Source: Wolfiporia cocos (taxonomy: Eukaryota > Basidiomycota > Agaricomycetes > Polyporales > Phaeolaceae). From it: DNA of 64,000 bases. The notes below the pieces were generated by a model. The model was given only the letters and a program-made list of their open reading frames with translations, was not told where the DNA came from and ran no database searches. Location: NCBI GenBank assembly GCA_029448655.1, contig JACCLO010000011.1, positions 868,001 to 932,000 on the forward strand, in the 5' to 3' direction. The translations under genes were made by a program, and so were the position numbers. Of the stretch, positions 22,546-34,086 are shown piece after piece (within the stretch, counting starts at the first letter, position 1; every line of letters begins with the position of its first letter).

Positions 22546-23120
22546 TGTCACGGTTCACCCCTGGGGGGTACCAGCATCCCTTACTATTGTTGTATGGGCG
22601 CCGCTGCACGCGCGCGCGCCCCGCTTCACTTTACGTTTCCTCTCAGTCGCGCCCTAGTTACCTCCAGGATCACCTGACCCAGTAGGCGCGCGCTATTCAG
22701 GCAGCGTGCGTGCCAGGTACTCACATGCTAGGTCACCATATAGTTACATGTTACGTTACTTGTACGGTCACACTTACGTTACATGCGCACAGGCCATGTC
22801 TGTAGGGCAGGCTAGATACTTAGCGTTCCAACACATGTACTTATACTGCAGCAATGAGGGCTTACTCCCTCATCTTTGAGATTCTAGTCTTTGGGCTTTG
22901 GCCCCTTCCTTACTCTGCGCGTGATGTGCCTCTGCCCCGGGGGCCTCTCTTGTCTTACTCGTCTGTGAACTCGTCAGCTATGTCGGCATACACTAGGGAA
23001 TGAGCGTGCATTACCCATGTAGCCTCTGTGCCCACTGCTGGTTGGCTAGTACACCGCCTTGTCAGGCGCGTTAGGACTCCCCTGTAGCCAGGGTCCTCAC
23101 AAACAAGTAAGTTTGTGACA
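22546..23120 (+). mobile_element. Solo LTR (575 bp), TGTCACGG family
   Basis: Begins TGTCACGGTTC, ends AGTTTGTGACA, flanked by TSD tgcgc (22541-22545 and 23121-23125). It shares blocks such as 'gtatgggcgccgctgc' and 'cctctgccccgggggcct' with the LTRs at 47928, 45092 and 57301. No internal sequence remains, so it is the product of LTR-LTR recombination. Excising it plus one TSD restores the frame (EALCA-IDTAS). Confidence 0.88.
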
Positions 23121-23125
23121 TGCGC

Positions 23126-23480
23126 TATCGACACGGCTTCCAGGCCGTCCACCGAGAACAGCCACAGCACCAATGACATGGCTGATAGGACGGGCCAGAG
23201 AAATTTAGAAAGTGGTGGAGACGTACAGATGGCAGCTGGCGAAGCTAGCCAGGAGGTTCTACGTGCATTCTCAGGTAGGCAGTGTGCCGGGGAAGTGGCA
23301 GTGAAGGCGAGTGGTCCGAGGGGCGCATTGGGCAAAGCGGCGCAGAAGAAATTGACACGGGGCAAGCGTGGGACCAATATCAGTGCAGAGCAAGTGACGG
23401 ATACGATACCTATGATTGCGGGGAGAGGTGCGCGAGTGCTAAAGGCATCTGCACGGGCACTGGGGGATGATGGGTAATGT
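23126..23480 (+). pseudogene. Host-like gene remnant, 3' part
   Basis: This continues the frame of 22328-22545 once the solo LTR is removed. It reads IDTASRPSTENSHSTND, then a basic Gly-rich stretch (KKLTRGKRGTNIS) and ends ARALGDDG-stop at 23477. The composition suggests a disordered C-terminal tail. The function is unknown. Confidence 0.5.
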
Positions 23481-23561
23481 TTTCACATTGCTCCAATGAG
23501 ATAGAAGTAATGGTTGTGTAGGATCACTTTGACAGCCGCTGTAGGACAAGTAGGAGGAAGA

Positions 23562-24273
23562 TGTTACGATTATTTTGATTTTTCGAATGCTGACAGAACT
23601 CACCATAGGGTGAATATGATACAGGGACTTGTTGCACAACCAACCCCCTGGCTACTCGTGACTCGTACTGGGTGCATCCCTGGTTGTACTAGTGGATAGG
23701 GCGGGTTTCATCATTGACGGATCCAACTCCGTCACCGTTTCATCTATAACAACAAGTAGCTGACAGATGGCGTTCAACCGCCATCATCATTCCTATCTAT
23801 CGTTTCAGATATATCACTACATACTCATCAAACGTTTGGTACTATAACGTAGATAGTAGTGGTGACATCTGGGATGGACTTGACCCCTAAAACCCAACGT
23901 AGTATATAAACTCATGTACTTACTGTCGAAGCTCTTCAGCTCGACCTTGTTGTACAAACAAGAAGTCTTATACTCGTTCTCAAATGTAGGAAACTATGCT
24001 CAGTATTTCTCGCTCGAGCAACCGAACGACTAAGTCCTCGAAGTGCACGGTGACTTCTCGGACTTAGGCGAGTCTTGTATCCTATTAGACTCGCACTTGA
24101 ACAGATTTTATCCTCTAACGCGTATTGGATATTATACGATCTCCTAGGGACTTCACCTAGGACTTGAAGGCATCTAACGAGCATTTGCCTTGCATACGGC
24201 TACACGCCTACGTGCAGAAGAAATGATCTATATTCGCGACTCGAATATATGGACGGGTATTCGACCCGTAACA
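23562..24273 (+). repeat. Element 1 5' LTR (712 bp)
   Basis: TGTTAC/GTAACA termini are perfectly inverted. A TATA-like 'gtagtatataaactcatg' lies at about 23898. Relative to the 3' LTR it keeps two short blocks (near 24033 and 24140) that are deleted there. No standard TGG-type primer site follows it. Confidence 0.9.
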
Positions 24274-24319
24274 GAAGGTCGAGCCTATCACACCCTCACC
24301 TACCACGGTGTAAGGGCCC

Positions 24320-26112
24320 ATGATATTTGGACCAGAATTCCCAGCACGACTGATTGAACTCTTGCCCGAGGACATTCAGGGAGTCTACAGGCTCAACTGA
24401 TACGAGTGGACTGATACCATTGGAGCCTTCTGCAACCGCGGAGGAATTGTTGTCATCCCCAGAGAAGATAGGGCATCGAAGTGGGTAGAAGTATACCCCT
24501 CCGCAGGAACGACCGCTTGGGAAATAACGCGCGAAGCATTTAAACGATTCGGAGACATCCCTCCGATGTCAACAACGGTGTTGACCGAAAACGAAACCGA
24601 AACCATCAACAGAACCTTCGATGCAGATGGAAATACGAATCAGCCTTCGGGCGCCACAGGAATGGCAGGAATTGAGCGCATCGGAGATGATGGGAGAAAT
24701 CCTGGAAACTTTACAGGAACAGATAACAGCCAGACCGGAGGACAGGACCCTCCAGGATTTATATCTGCTTTTACGCAGGGTGGGGTTGGGTCTATGGCTG
24801 GAGGAACAAACCTCTTTGGAAACCCCCCACAGAACGCACCCGGAATGGGTAGCAGAGGAGATCCGTCTTGGACTAGCCCAAGCGGAGGAATGGGAACAAC
24901 AAACCCAGGAACATGGCCTTCAGGCCTATTTGGACGAACCTCCGCAGATACAAGCGGAGGAGGACTGGGAGGAAACTTCGGACTCGGAGGAGGAACCCCC
25001 GCGAACCCCGGAGGAGGAAATCTTGGAGGAAACCCAGGAAACCCCGGAGGAAACCCAGGATATCCGGGCGGAGGAAACCCCGGAGGAGGAGGGCCTCCAC
25101 CACAGAATGCGCCGCCAGCTCAACCTCAGGCGCCGAACCCGTACTATCGACCCCCGATGATAAAGATCAACCCTCCAGACGTATTCAATGGAGAACGATC
25201 TGACATGCAGAACTTCATAAACCAGTGCAATTCCTGGTTTACGATGTACAAAACGTCGTTCCAGAATGACATTCAGAGAGTGATCTTTATCCTCTCTTAT
25301 ATTTCGAACAAGGGGAAAACGGGCCAATGGAAACAGAATTATCACCAGGTCTACACAGACCCCCAGACGAAACGATTCTTCCCGCCTAGTCTCGCGCAGT
25401 TTGATGCAGACTTTCAAAAGGCCTTTGGAGCCATCAAAGAAGTACAGAAGGCACGGAAGAAAATCCTGGACGTAGCCCAGGATAGAAAGGACATCGATGA
25501 TTATATCACCAAGTTCAATAATTTGGCCAGGAAGGCCCAATACGATTGATACAGTGCGGACGGAAACGTGCTGCTCATAACCCTCTTCGAAAAAGGGTTA
25601 CCCAAACACACGACCTGATACATCATCGGTGTACGGCCGCTACCAGCAACCATTGACGAGTGGCAGTCTGCTGCCTCGTACTACGAAAACACGTACAAAA
25701 TATTCTTGAAACGCGATAAACCGTTTGTCAAGAAAAAAGCTTTGCAAGCCCCAAACCAGAATAACGGACGCACCAATAATCCGCAGACAACCACATCAAA
25801 AGATCCGAACGCGATGGATGTAGATCGAATGACCACCCAGGAAAGGGATGATCACATCAAGAAAGGCAAATGTTTCACTTGCCATCAACCAGGGCATATG
25901 TCGCGAGACTGCCCAAAGAAACCAAAGAAGTCAGCATGCCCCAGGCGGACTACTCGAAAAACCGAAGAGGAAGAAGCCGAGCAAGAAGCTCGCATTGAAG
26001 AAGTCGAAACTGAATACATCACCGCGAACAGAGCGGTCACAGCGATTAGGGCCCTGAAAGCCAAGAACCCCGAGCTCCTAGCACAGCTCGTAGAAGAACA
26101 GGATTTTGCCTA
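24320..26112 (+). pseudogene. gag: Element 1 Gag (three TGA stops)
   Basis: The frame opens at ATG 24320 (MIFGPEFPARLIELLP), about 45 bp after the LTR. It holds a Gly/Pro/Asn-rich linker (about 24930-25110), a capsid-like domain from about 25150 (PPDVFNGERSDMQNFINQ), and a CCHC knuckle CFTCHQPGHMSRDC at about 25872. It ends at TAG 26110. TGA codons at 24398, 25547 and 25616 interrupt one otherwise constant frame; each sits where CGA (Arg) would be a single C-to-T change away. Pol starts 12 nt downstream in another frame. The Glu-rich frame at 24621-25160 is a shadow. Confidence 0.85.
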
Positions 26113-26124
26113 GGAGGGAAGCCC

Positions 26125-27054
26125 ATGGTCTTACCCTCCGAAAAAGCAGCGCATGTAATTACCTTGTTTGAGAAGAATCAATCCCTCTTCATCCCGGTAA
26201 TCATGACGCTGGCAAAACCCGTGAAGTGCAATGCACTAATCGACTCAGGAGCAATGTCGAACCTGATCCACAGCAGAGTGATGGAGAAATACAAAGTACC
26301 CACGCAACCTCTGAAGAACCCAATCATCGTCAAAAACGTCGACGGAACAGAAAACAAAGACGGACGAATAGATCGGGAAGCCACCATAACACTGCGATAT
26401 CCGAAAACCCAGAAAACACGAAAGGTCCGATTTCTCGTAGGATCAATCGGCACGGAAAATATGATTCTAGGGTATGGATGGCCAAAAGACGAAAACCCCA
26501 CGATCGACTGGAAAGACCAAACAGTCGATGTACGATCGATGCTAGGGGCAGAGGAAAGAAAACCCGAAACCACGATCCAAATGGATATGGTCGAGATGGT
26601 AATTGCCCCTGACGGAAAAGTTCCAACTCGAGGAACTCAGGAAGCAGCAGGATACGGCCTTTATGCGGCGGAAGAAACCGAGATCCCCGCAGGAGGATGG
26701 AAACTCGTATCCACAGGAGTAAAGATGAAGATTCCAAAGGGATCATATGGAAGGTTGGCTGGACGATCGGGCAACACCTTGAGGCATGGACTGGTAGTAC
26801 AAGCCGGAGTCATAGACTCGGACTACCGAGGGGACGTTGGAGCCATCATCTTCAACTACTCAGACAAAACACACAGAATTATCCCTGGCATGCGAATAGC
26901 CCAGATAATATTCGAACGACACCTTACCCCCGACATTGTAAAGGTGGAGAACCTAGACGAAACAGAAAGGGAAGAAAAGGGGTTCGGATCTACAGACCAA
27001 CACGAAGAAACAGCACAGCGATTATACACTCCCAAAGAATATGAAGCAATTTGA
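26125..27054 (+). CDS. Element 1 aspartic protease plus dUTPase
   Basis: First part of pol. Protease is about residues 25-125, with active site ALIDSGAMSNLI (D40) and ILGYGW at about 114. dUTPase is about 160-295 with all five motifs: AAGYGLYAAEE (174), GRLAGRSG (209), GVIDSDYRGDVG (228), RIAQIIFE (257) and KGFGSTDQ (285). dUTPase hydrolyses dUTP to dUMP and would limit uracil in the cDNA. Here it follows the protease; in elements 2 and 3 it precedes it. The TGA at 27052 interrupts the pol frame, which continues beyond it, so the domains are intact but cut off from RT. Confidence 0.88.
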   Translation: MVLPSEKAAHVITLFEKNQSLFIPVIMTLAKPVKCNALIDSGAMSNLIHSRVMEKYKVPTQPLKNPIIVKNVDGTENKDGRIDREATITLRYPKTQKTRKVRFLVGSIGTENMILGYGWPKDENPTIDWKDQTVDVRSMLGAEERKPETTIQMDMVEMVIAPDGKVPTRGTQEAAGYGLYAAEETEIPAGGWKLVSTGVKMKIPKGSYGRLAGRSGNTLRHGLVVQAGVIDSDYRGDVGAIIFNYSDKTHRIIPGMRIAQIIFERHLTPDIVKVENLDETEREEKGFGSTDQHEETAQRLYTPKEYEAI

Positions 27055-27874
27055 CGCTTTGTAAAAGATACCCCTAAGATCATAGGAAGAAAAGGGGAAA
27101 CACGGAGGAAATTCCGAACGAAAATACAAATCATCAATACTGTCAGGAAAGCATTAACAAAGTCCCAAGAATTCGTGCAGAAAACCCCCGAACCAGAAAA
27201 AACGATCGAGGAGATGGTCCCAAAGCACCTGCTAGATTTTGCTAAAGTATTCAGCAAAGAAGCCGCAACGGCATTTCCCCCTTCAAGGCCATGGGACCAT
27301 GCGATCGAATTAAAACCCGACTTTGTGCCGAAAGACTGTAAAGTCTACGCGCTATCTCCAAAAGAGCAGCAGGCAATGGACGAATTCTTGAAAGAAAACC
27401 TGGCCAAGGGATTCATAGTCCCTTCAAAATCCCCAATGGCGTCGCCCTTCTTTTTTGTCCCAAAGAAAGAGAACGGATTACGACCATGTCAAGATTATCG
27501 ATATCTGAACGAATGGACAATAAAGAATGTCTATCCCCTGCCACTTATCTCGGAACTCCTAGAAAAGCTAAAGGGAGCGAAAATCTTTACGAAGATGGAC
27601 CTCAGAGCGGGATACAACAACGTTCGAATCAAGGCAGGAGACGAATGGAAGGCAGCCTTCAAAACAAATCGAGGGTTATATGAACCCACGGTTATGTTTT
27701 TTGGATTATGCAATGCGCCAGGAACTTTTCAAGCAATGATGAATGAAATCCTGAACGAAGAAATCCTCGAAGGATGGGTGCTTATCTACATGGACGACAT
27801 CCTCATTTTCTCAGCAGATGAGAAAACGCACAAGGAACGAGAACGGCGAATCCTCCAGAGACTGGTGGATAATC
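27055..27874 (+). pseudogene. pol: Element 1 RT, first part
   Basis: Same frame as the protease-dUTPase. Shows [55 protein letters not shown] and the catalytic YMDDILIF (about 27788). It stops where TRIM copy B enters at 27875, after LVDN. Removing the TRIM and one TSD restores LVDN-HLFVKPEKC. Confidence 0.9.
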
Positions 27875-28765
27875 TGTCACAGATAATGCGAAAGCATAAT
27901 ATCATAGACGTTACGGAGCAATAACTAGGGTACATTACCCGTACGTGGCGCCGGCATACATGGCCTACACCATAGAGTGTCTAATAGGCGCCGAGCGTGG
28001 GAATATGAACTGCAGATATAGCTGGACCCTCGATAGCAGCATGAGCTGTTATCGTAGCCCTTTTGGGGGAGTGGCTATTATGCCACTCATAAGCACGTTG
28101 CATTGGGTCCGCAGCGCGTCTTGTGATATAATAACAGCTCACCCGGTTGCCGGTTCGAACCTGGGTGGTGGCAAATATTTCCACTGCCTGGGGCGCTTCC
28201 GAACCACTGGCGGCTGAGGGAAAAGTACCCACCACGTGACCCCCGGTATCAAGGGATAAGATTGGTCAAAGCTTGCGTGGTAAAAACTACTATTAAATAG
28301 CCTTAACCCGCACCCAAAATCCAGGGTGTAAGTCGGGCCTTCAAGAGGTTGGCACACACGTCATAAGCCAAATGGTATAAGGGATTGGGGGTACCCTTCA
28401 CCAGGCACAATGACAAAGCATAGTAGAAGTGATACTTAGTACCGGGGGCGGCTTGATGCAGCCTAAGTTATCTCCTTAACCAGAGACGGTTAATCCTTGA
28501 AGTGGGGGTAATGTCACAGATAATGCGAAAGCATAATATCATAGACGTTACGGAGCAATAACTAGGGTACATTACCCGTACGTGGCGCCAGCATACATGG
28601 CCTACACCATAGAGTGTCTAATAGGCGCCGAGCGTGGGAATATGAACTGCAGATATAGCTGGACCCTTGATAGCAGCATGAGCTGTTATCGTAGCCCTTT
28701 TGGGGGAGTGGCTATTATGCCACTCATAAGCACGTTGCATTGGGTCCGCAGCGCGTCTTGTGATA
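27875..28765 (+). mobile_element. TRIM copy B, nested in element 1 RT
   Basis: An 891-bp element with 254-bp LTRs (27875-28128 and 28512-28765) and TSD taatc (27870-27874 and 28766-28770). It is nearly identical to copy A apart from a ~29-bp deletion in the interior (about 28243). The B-box segment carries one C-to-T change at a CpG. Insertion was after element 1 had arrived. Confidence 0.9.
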
Positions 28766-28770
28766 TAATC

Positions 28771-29369
28771 ACCTCTTTGTGAAACCCGAGAAATGCGCCT
28801 TCGGCGTCGACAGGGTTGAATTTCTGGGGCTGGTTATCACCCCAGGAAACATTCAGATGGACCCAGCGAAACTCAAAGGAATCAAAGAATGGCCGACTCC
28901 CCGAAATCTCAAGGAAGTCAGGTCCTTCTTAGGATTCGCGAACTTTTACCGAAAGTTTATAGACCATTATTCAACGCACGCACGACCGCTAGTAGACCTC
29001 ACGAAAACCGTCACGGGAACAGGATTCCAATGGACGGACAGGGAACAGCAAGCGTTCGACTTCATGAAGAAGGCGTTTACAACAGCGCCAGTGCTGGGAA
29101 CACCGGATAAAGAGAAACCCTTCATCCTCGAAACAGATGCATCCCAGTATGCCACAGGGGCGGTACTGAAACAGACAGATGAAACAGGGCACGAACGACC
29201 AGTGGGATATCTCTCACAATCCCTAACACCGGCAGAACGGAACTACGAAATCTATGATCGGGAGCTACTCGGGATAGTTCGCGCGCTAGAAGAATGGCGG
29301 CACCTATCCGAAGGAGCACCGCATCGGATCTTGATCAGGAGCGATCATCAGAACCTGACGTACTGGTGA
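28771..29369 (+). pseudogene. pol: Element 1 RT end and RNase H
   Basis: Continues HLFVKPEKCAFGVDRVEFLG and the connection motif VRSFLGFANFYRKF. RNase H follows with LETDASQYATGAVL, YEIYDRELLGIVRALEEWR and IRSDHQNLTYW, then TGA at 29367. It is in frame with the first RT part after TRIM removal (896 bp including one TSD). Confidence 0.9.
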
Positions 29370-31114
29370 AGCCCACAGCGCCTAAACCGACAACAAGCGA
29401 GATGGCATCTGTTCCTTTCGCAGTTCGATCTAAAACTACAGCATATCTCAGGGAAGAAGTTGGTCATGGCCGACACGCTCTCTAGATTGTACCACCTTGA
29501 CGAAAGCGAAGGGGACAACGAGGGAATAACAATGATCCTGAATGAGCTAGTAATACATGCGATCCAGATCCCAATCATCGATCGGATCAAGAACGCCAGA
29601 GATCGAAATCAATCTGCGGAACAGGCCCTCCGCGCACTAAACAATGAAGGCGAATTCCCCTCAGGAACCAAGGCAGATGACTGGCAGGAGACAGACGGGG
29701 TGCTACTCTACAAGGATAGGATGTACGTCCCAAAGGACGAAAGCCTCCGACGGGACGTCATCTCCAAATACCACGATTCAATCCCAGCCAGACACCCTGG
29801 GATCTGGGGGACAGCATTAAAGGTTAAGGCCCACTTTTGGTGGCCCGATATGGGAACAACAATAGTGGAATATGTCAGGGGCTGCGCCATCTGCCAACAG
29901 ATGAAACCTGATCGAAACCCAACAAAACCCCCTTTGCAACCGATACCGACGCGAGAAGACGCCCTCCCCTTCTCACAATGTTCGGTCGATTTTGTCACCG
30001 ACCTGCCAAGGGTAGGGAAGTACGATTCAATGATGGTGATCGTCGACCATGGCCCATCGAAGGCAATCTCTCTCATCCCATGTAACAAGACGATCACAAG
30101 CGAAGGGGCAGCAGAGATATTCCACCGAAAAATATACTCACAGTACGGCATCCCTCGAAAGATCATCTCAGACAGAGGGCCACAATTCGCATCAAAATTC
30201 TTCAAAGAACTATGCAAGCTACAAGGAACGGAGTCAGCACTAAGTACGGCTTATCACCCACAGACAGACGGGCAAACAGAAAGAATGAACCAACAAATCG
30301 AAGTATACCTCCGAATTTACTGCATGAACGACCCCTTTCAATGGGTACAACGCTTACCTGACGTTGAATTCGCACACAACACCCGGAGGACTGGAACCCG
30401 ACCCGTGCCACTCAAAATAATCTTAGGATACGTCCGAGAGGCTTCCCAGACTATGACAGGGTTGGAAACGTCCCGGCAGCAATCGATAGGATCAAAAAGA
30501 TCAAAGAGGCGCGAAAGATGGCATTCATCGCACATGAATTAGCCCAGAAACGAATGGCAGGACGCTTCCTCAGAGAACTGCCGAAGCTTGAAAAAGGGGA
30601 CAAGGTTTGGCTAGACGCAAAGAACCTAACGATACCATACAAATCAAACAAGCTGGCACCAAAAAGGGAAGGACCCTTCACCATCACAGGAAAGATGGGA
30701 CCCACGACATACCGGCTACAGCTACCAACAAGCTGGAAGATTCATCCCGTATTCCACGCCGCCTTACTAAAACCATTCAAAGAAACGAGTGTACACGGAC
30801 CCAATTACTTGCGGCCGCCGCCTGATGTTATCAAGGGACAGGAAGTCGAAGCTATTGTCGCTGACAGATGGAGAGGAAAGAAGCATCAGTACTTCGTCAA
30901 GTGGAAGGGCTATGCCACGGCCGACAACTCATGGGAAGACGAAGGAAATTTGGAGCACTCCAGGGAGTTGATAAAAGACTACCACAGGATACGATTCAGG
31001 ACAACCCCGACACTCGAAAGACAAACAGTAATAGTATGCCGACGACTCGCCACCAGCTCCCTCGCCGTGCCACGACCCCTCACAACGATGCGGGCCGCAG
31101 GGAAGGATGACTGA
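29370..31114 (+). pseudogene. pol: Element 1 integrase with chromodomain
   Basis: After the TGA the frame continues through NRQQARW and ADTLSRLYHL into integrase. HHCC finger: ARHPGIWGTALKVKAHFWWP with CAICQQMK. Core: CSVDFVTDLP, ISDRGPQFASKFF and HPQTDGQTERMNQ. A frameshift near 30430 moves the rest to another frame: IKEARKMAFIAHELAQKRM, a GPFTITGKMG barrel-like part, WKIHPVFHAALLKPF, and a chromodomain EVEAIVADRW...YFVKWKGY...SWEDEGNL (about 30840-30960). The chromodomain places it among chromoviruses, which target marked heterochromatin. Pol ends at TGA 31112. Confidence 0.9.
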
Positions 31115-31119
31115 GAGGT

Positions 31120-32022
31120 ATGCCGTCGAGGAGGTACTCCCCCCAACACCTGCAGATCAGACACGCCCTCCTCTGGTACAGGGCCGAGGGACCATTTGCT
31201 GGCCGAGCCGATGGCTGGACGGCCCTCTTCGACATCGCGCAGGATCTCACCCATGTCTACAGCTCGTATCAGAACATCACCGAGGACCTCGTCCGAATGG
31301 AGGGGCAGATCAGAGCACAGAGGGAGGGACTTGAGCTACTCACCGACCGACTTATTGACAGACTGGCCACCACCACGACGGCCCGATTACGACACGCACT
31401 CAACGACTTCGAGGATCGTGAGCACGTTGCTCCCAACCAACCCGAATACGTGCCACGACCCGCCCGCTTTTTCACCACCGACGAACGACGCCGAGTTGCA
31501 CGGCCGTTTGATTTTATGGAACGCGATCGAGTATTATTTCCACTGCCTACCAAGACTCAGAGAGCCCGCCGAACAGGAGTTAGAGACCCGACGCCACGTA
31601 TTCCTGGTATGGGAGGCAACGGGAGACGTGAACCACCAACACGCCCGGAGAGCCCTCGGGCTGCCCCAGCTCCACACCAAAGAGCAAATAGCACACCGCC
31701 TATTCGACGATCTCCGTCAGTGCAGAGCATTACCCACGAGGAGTTTGAGCGAGGTGCGAGGGAGCACGAACGAGACACCACCTCCCTACCCACATGGGTG
31801 GCACGGAACCTCCACCGAGCGGCCCATCATTGGCGATATCGGCACAACGAATACCTACAGGACATCCCCTCCCTACGGAGGCCCTCGCCAGAACAACCCT
31901 GTCGGCAATGTGGCTCCGCTAGCCACTGGATCCTCGACTGCCCCGACTATATTTGCAGAACTTGTGGGCTCAATCAACCAGGTCATCGACAGAATGAATG
32001 CCACCAACACTTCATATGGTGA
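31120..32022 (+). CDS. Element 1 extra ORF after pol, zinc-knuckle protein
   Basis: The ATG lies 5 nt after the pol stop, in another frame. The 300-residue product starts MPSRRYSPQHLQIRHALLW and has a likely coiled coil (about 45-95: SYQNITEDLVRMEGQIRAQ). A Pro/Arg-rich linker follows. The C-terminus has two knuckle-like motifs: CRQCGSASHWILDC (CX2CX4HX4C) and CRTCGLNQPGHRQNEC (CX2CX6HX4C). No env-like signal peptide or membrane segment is visible. It could be a nucleic-acid-binding accessory protein or a captured gag-like gene. A second, overlapping open frame of 312 codons (31196-32134) covers most of it, so the true product is uncertain. Confidence 0.6.
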   Translation: MPSRRYSPQHLQIRHALLWYRAEGPFAGRADGWTALFDIAQDLTHVYSSYQNITEDLVRMEGQIRAQREGLELLTDRLIDRLATTTTARLRHALNDFEDREHVAPNQPEYVPRPARFFTTDERRRVARPFDFMERDRVLFPLPTKTQRARRTGVRDPTPRIPGMGGNGRREPPTRPESPRAAPAPHQRANSTPPIRRSPSVQSITHEEFERGAREHERDTTSLPTWVARNLHRAAHHWRYRHNEYLQDIPSLRRPSPEQPCRQCGSASHWILDCPDYICRTCGLNQPGHRQNECHQHFIW

Positions 32023-32145
32023 ACTCCTACGACCCCGTCCCTCAGCGGGAACGGGAATATCTACAACGAACAGGACGCCGAGGCTCTCTGAAGGAGGGGG
32101 CTTGGAGAATTCGTCGAGGACGACGAATGCTTAGGAGGGAGCTGA

Positions 32146-32839
32146 TGTTACGATTATTTTGATTTTTCGAACGCTGACAGAACTCACCATAGGGTGAATA
32201 TGATACAGGGACTTGTTGCACAACCAACCCCCTGGCTACTCGTGACTCGTACTGGGTGCATCCCTGGTTGTACTAGTGGATAGGGCGGGTTTCATCATTG
32301 ATGGATCCAACTCCGTCACCGTTTCATCTATAACAACAAGTAGCTGACAGATGGCGTTCAACCGCCATCATCATTCCTATCTATCGTTTCAGATATATCA
32401 CTACATACTCATCAAACGTTTGGTACTATAACGTAGATAGTAGTGGTGACATCTGGGATGGACTTGACCCCTAAAACCCAGCGTAGTATATAAACTCATG
32501 TACTTACTGTCGAAGCTCTTCAGCTCGACCTTGTTGTACAAACAAGAAGTCTTATACTCGTTCTCAAACGTAGGAAACCACGCTCAGTATTTCTCGCTTG
32601 AGCAACCGAACGACTAAGTGCACGGTGACTTCTCGGACTTAGGCGAGTCTTGTATCCTATTAGACTCGCACTTGAACAGATTTTATCCTCTAACGCGTAT
32701 TGGATATTATACGAGACTTCACCTAGGACTTGAAGGCATCTAACGAGCATTTGCCTTGCATACAGCTACACGCCTACGTGCAGAAGAAACGATCTATATT
32801 CGCGACTCGAATATACGGACGGGTATTCGACCCGTAACA
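32146..32839 (+). repeat. Element 1 3' LTR (694 bp)
   Basis: Preceded by the purine-rich 'ttaggagggagctga'. Same termini as the 5' LTR, with two short internal deletions and scattered substitutions. TSD gaaga follows. Confidence 0.9.
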
Positions 32840-32844
32840 GAAGA

Positions 32845-33374
32845 GCCACACTAAATCGGGGGAAACGCATGTGTGTCAAATCAGATGACAGGTATGTGAG
32901 GGCCATCTCTCATTGACCGAGGGTCTAATGGTATGACGGCCTCGTAAAATGGCACACCAGCATCAGCAAAAAAGTAAAACGTACACAGTGACCACAACAT
33001 ACATTCTAGCCAATGTAGTTTCAATTAAGTAGTGGCCGATGCAAGGAAACTATCCCATCTGGGAGCTGAGCGTAGCAAATACTGAACATTTGAGGGATTC
33101 AATGAGCATGTGTGTGAGCATATGATCAGATCACAACCCAGAGGAATAATTGATCTGGCTCTACATTCGTGCCAGGGCGTTGTGCCGATCTCCAAAAACC
33201 GATCCCAAATCTTTTTGACACATGAGGTGTTGCTCACCTACGATCCTGCACGCTCACACCACCCATCACCCTTCGTCACCGGTAAACACGATGGGGAAGT
33301 CAACATATTCCTCAGACCTAAAGAGCTTGTGCGCACAGGGTGCTGACCAGCGCAAGCCCTCCGTGCCGCATACC
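32845..33374. other. Spacer between element 1 and an inverted solo LTR
   Basis: Short frames only, with no motif recognised. It is host sequence between two insertions of the same LTR family. Confidence 0.45.
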
Positions 33375-34081
33375 TGTTACGGGTCGAATACCCGTTCGTA
33401 TATTCGAGTCGCGAATATAGATCGTTCTTCTGCACGTAGGCACGTCGCCGTATGCAAGGCAAATACTCGTTAGATGCCTTCGGGTCCTAAGTGAAGTCCT
33501 TAGGAGATCGGTTAATATCCAATACGCGTTAGAGGATATAATCTGTTCAAGTGCGAGTCGAATGGAATATAAGACTCGCCTAAGTCCGAGAAGTCAGTGT
33601 GCACTTTGAGGACTTAGTCGTTCGATTGCTCGAGTGAGAAATACTGAGCGTAGTTTCCTACGTTTGAGAATGAGTATAAGACTTCTTGTTTATACAACAA
33701 GGTCGAGCTGAAGAGCCTCGACGGTAAGTACATGAGTTTTTATACTACGCTAGGTTTCAGGGGTCAAGTCTGTCCCAGATGCCACAGATACTATCTACGC
33801 TATAGTCCCAAATGTCTGATAAGTATGGAGTGATATATCTGAGACGATAGATAGGAATGATGGCGGTTGAACGCCATCTGTCAGCTAATAAACGATGAAC
33901 ATGAAATGGTGGCAGGGTTGGATCTGCCAAAGATGAAACGAGCCCTATAGACTAGTACAACTGGGGATGCGCCCAGTAAGATCATGAGTAGCCAGGGGGG
34001 CTGGTTGCGCAACAAGTCCCTGTATCGTATTCGCCCGGTGGTGAGTTCTGTCGATATTCGAAAATCAAAATAACCGTAACA
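33375..34081 (-). mobile_element. Solo LTR (707 bp) of the element 1 family, inverted
   Basis: On the minus strand it runs TGTTACGGTTATTTTGATTT to CGACCCGTAACA, the same LTR as element 1. TSD atacc is at 33370-33374 and 34082-34086. No internal sequence remains. It lies about 530 bp from element 1 in opposite orientation. Confidence 0.9.
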
Positions 34082-34086
34082 ATACC

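Larger units (their letters stand above)
23562..32839 (+). mobile_element. Ty3/gypsy chromovirus with dUTPase (element 1)
   Basis: Complete structure: LTRs 23562-24273 (712 bp) and 32146-32839 (694 bp), TGTTACGATT...CCCGTAACA, flanked by TSD gaaga (23557-23561 and 32840-32844). Order is gag, protease, dUTPase, RT, RNase H, integrase, chromodomain, then an extra ORF. It is inactive: five in-frame TGA codons, a frameshift near 30430, and a TRIM inserted in RT at 27875. The two LTRs differ by small deletions and some substitutions, so it is older than the copia element. Confidence 0.93.

Noticed and set aside
24621..25160. 179-codon Glu-rich plus-strand ORF
   Set aside because: Frame-shifted reading of the Gly/Pro-rich gag linker of element 1, whose own frame holds the gag motifs.
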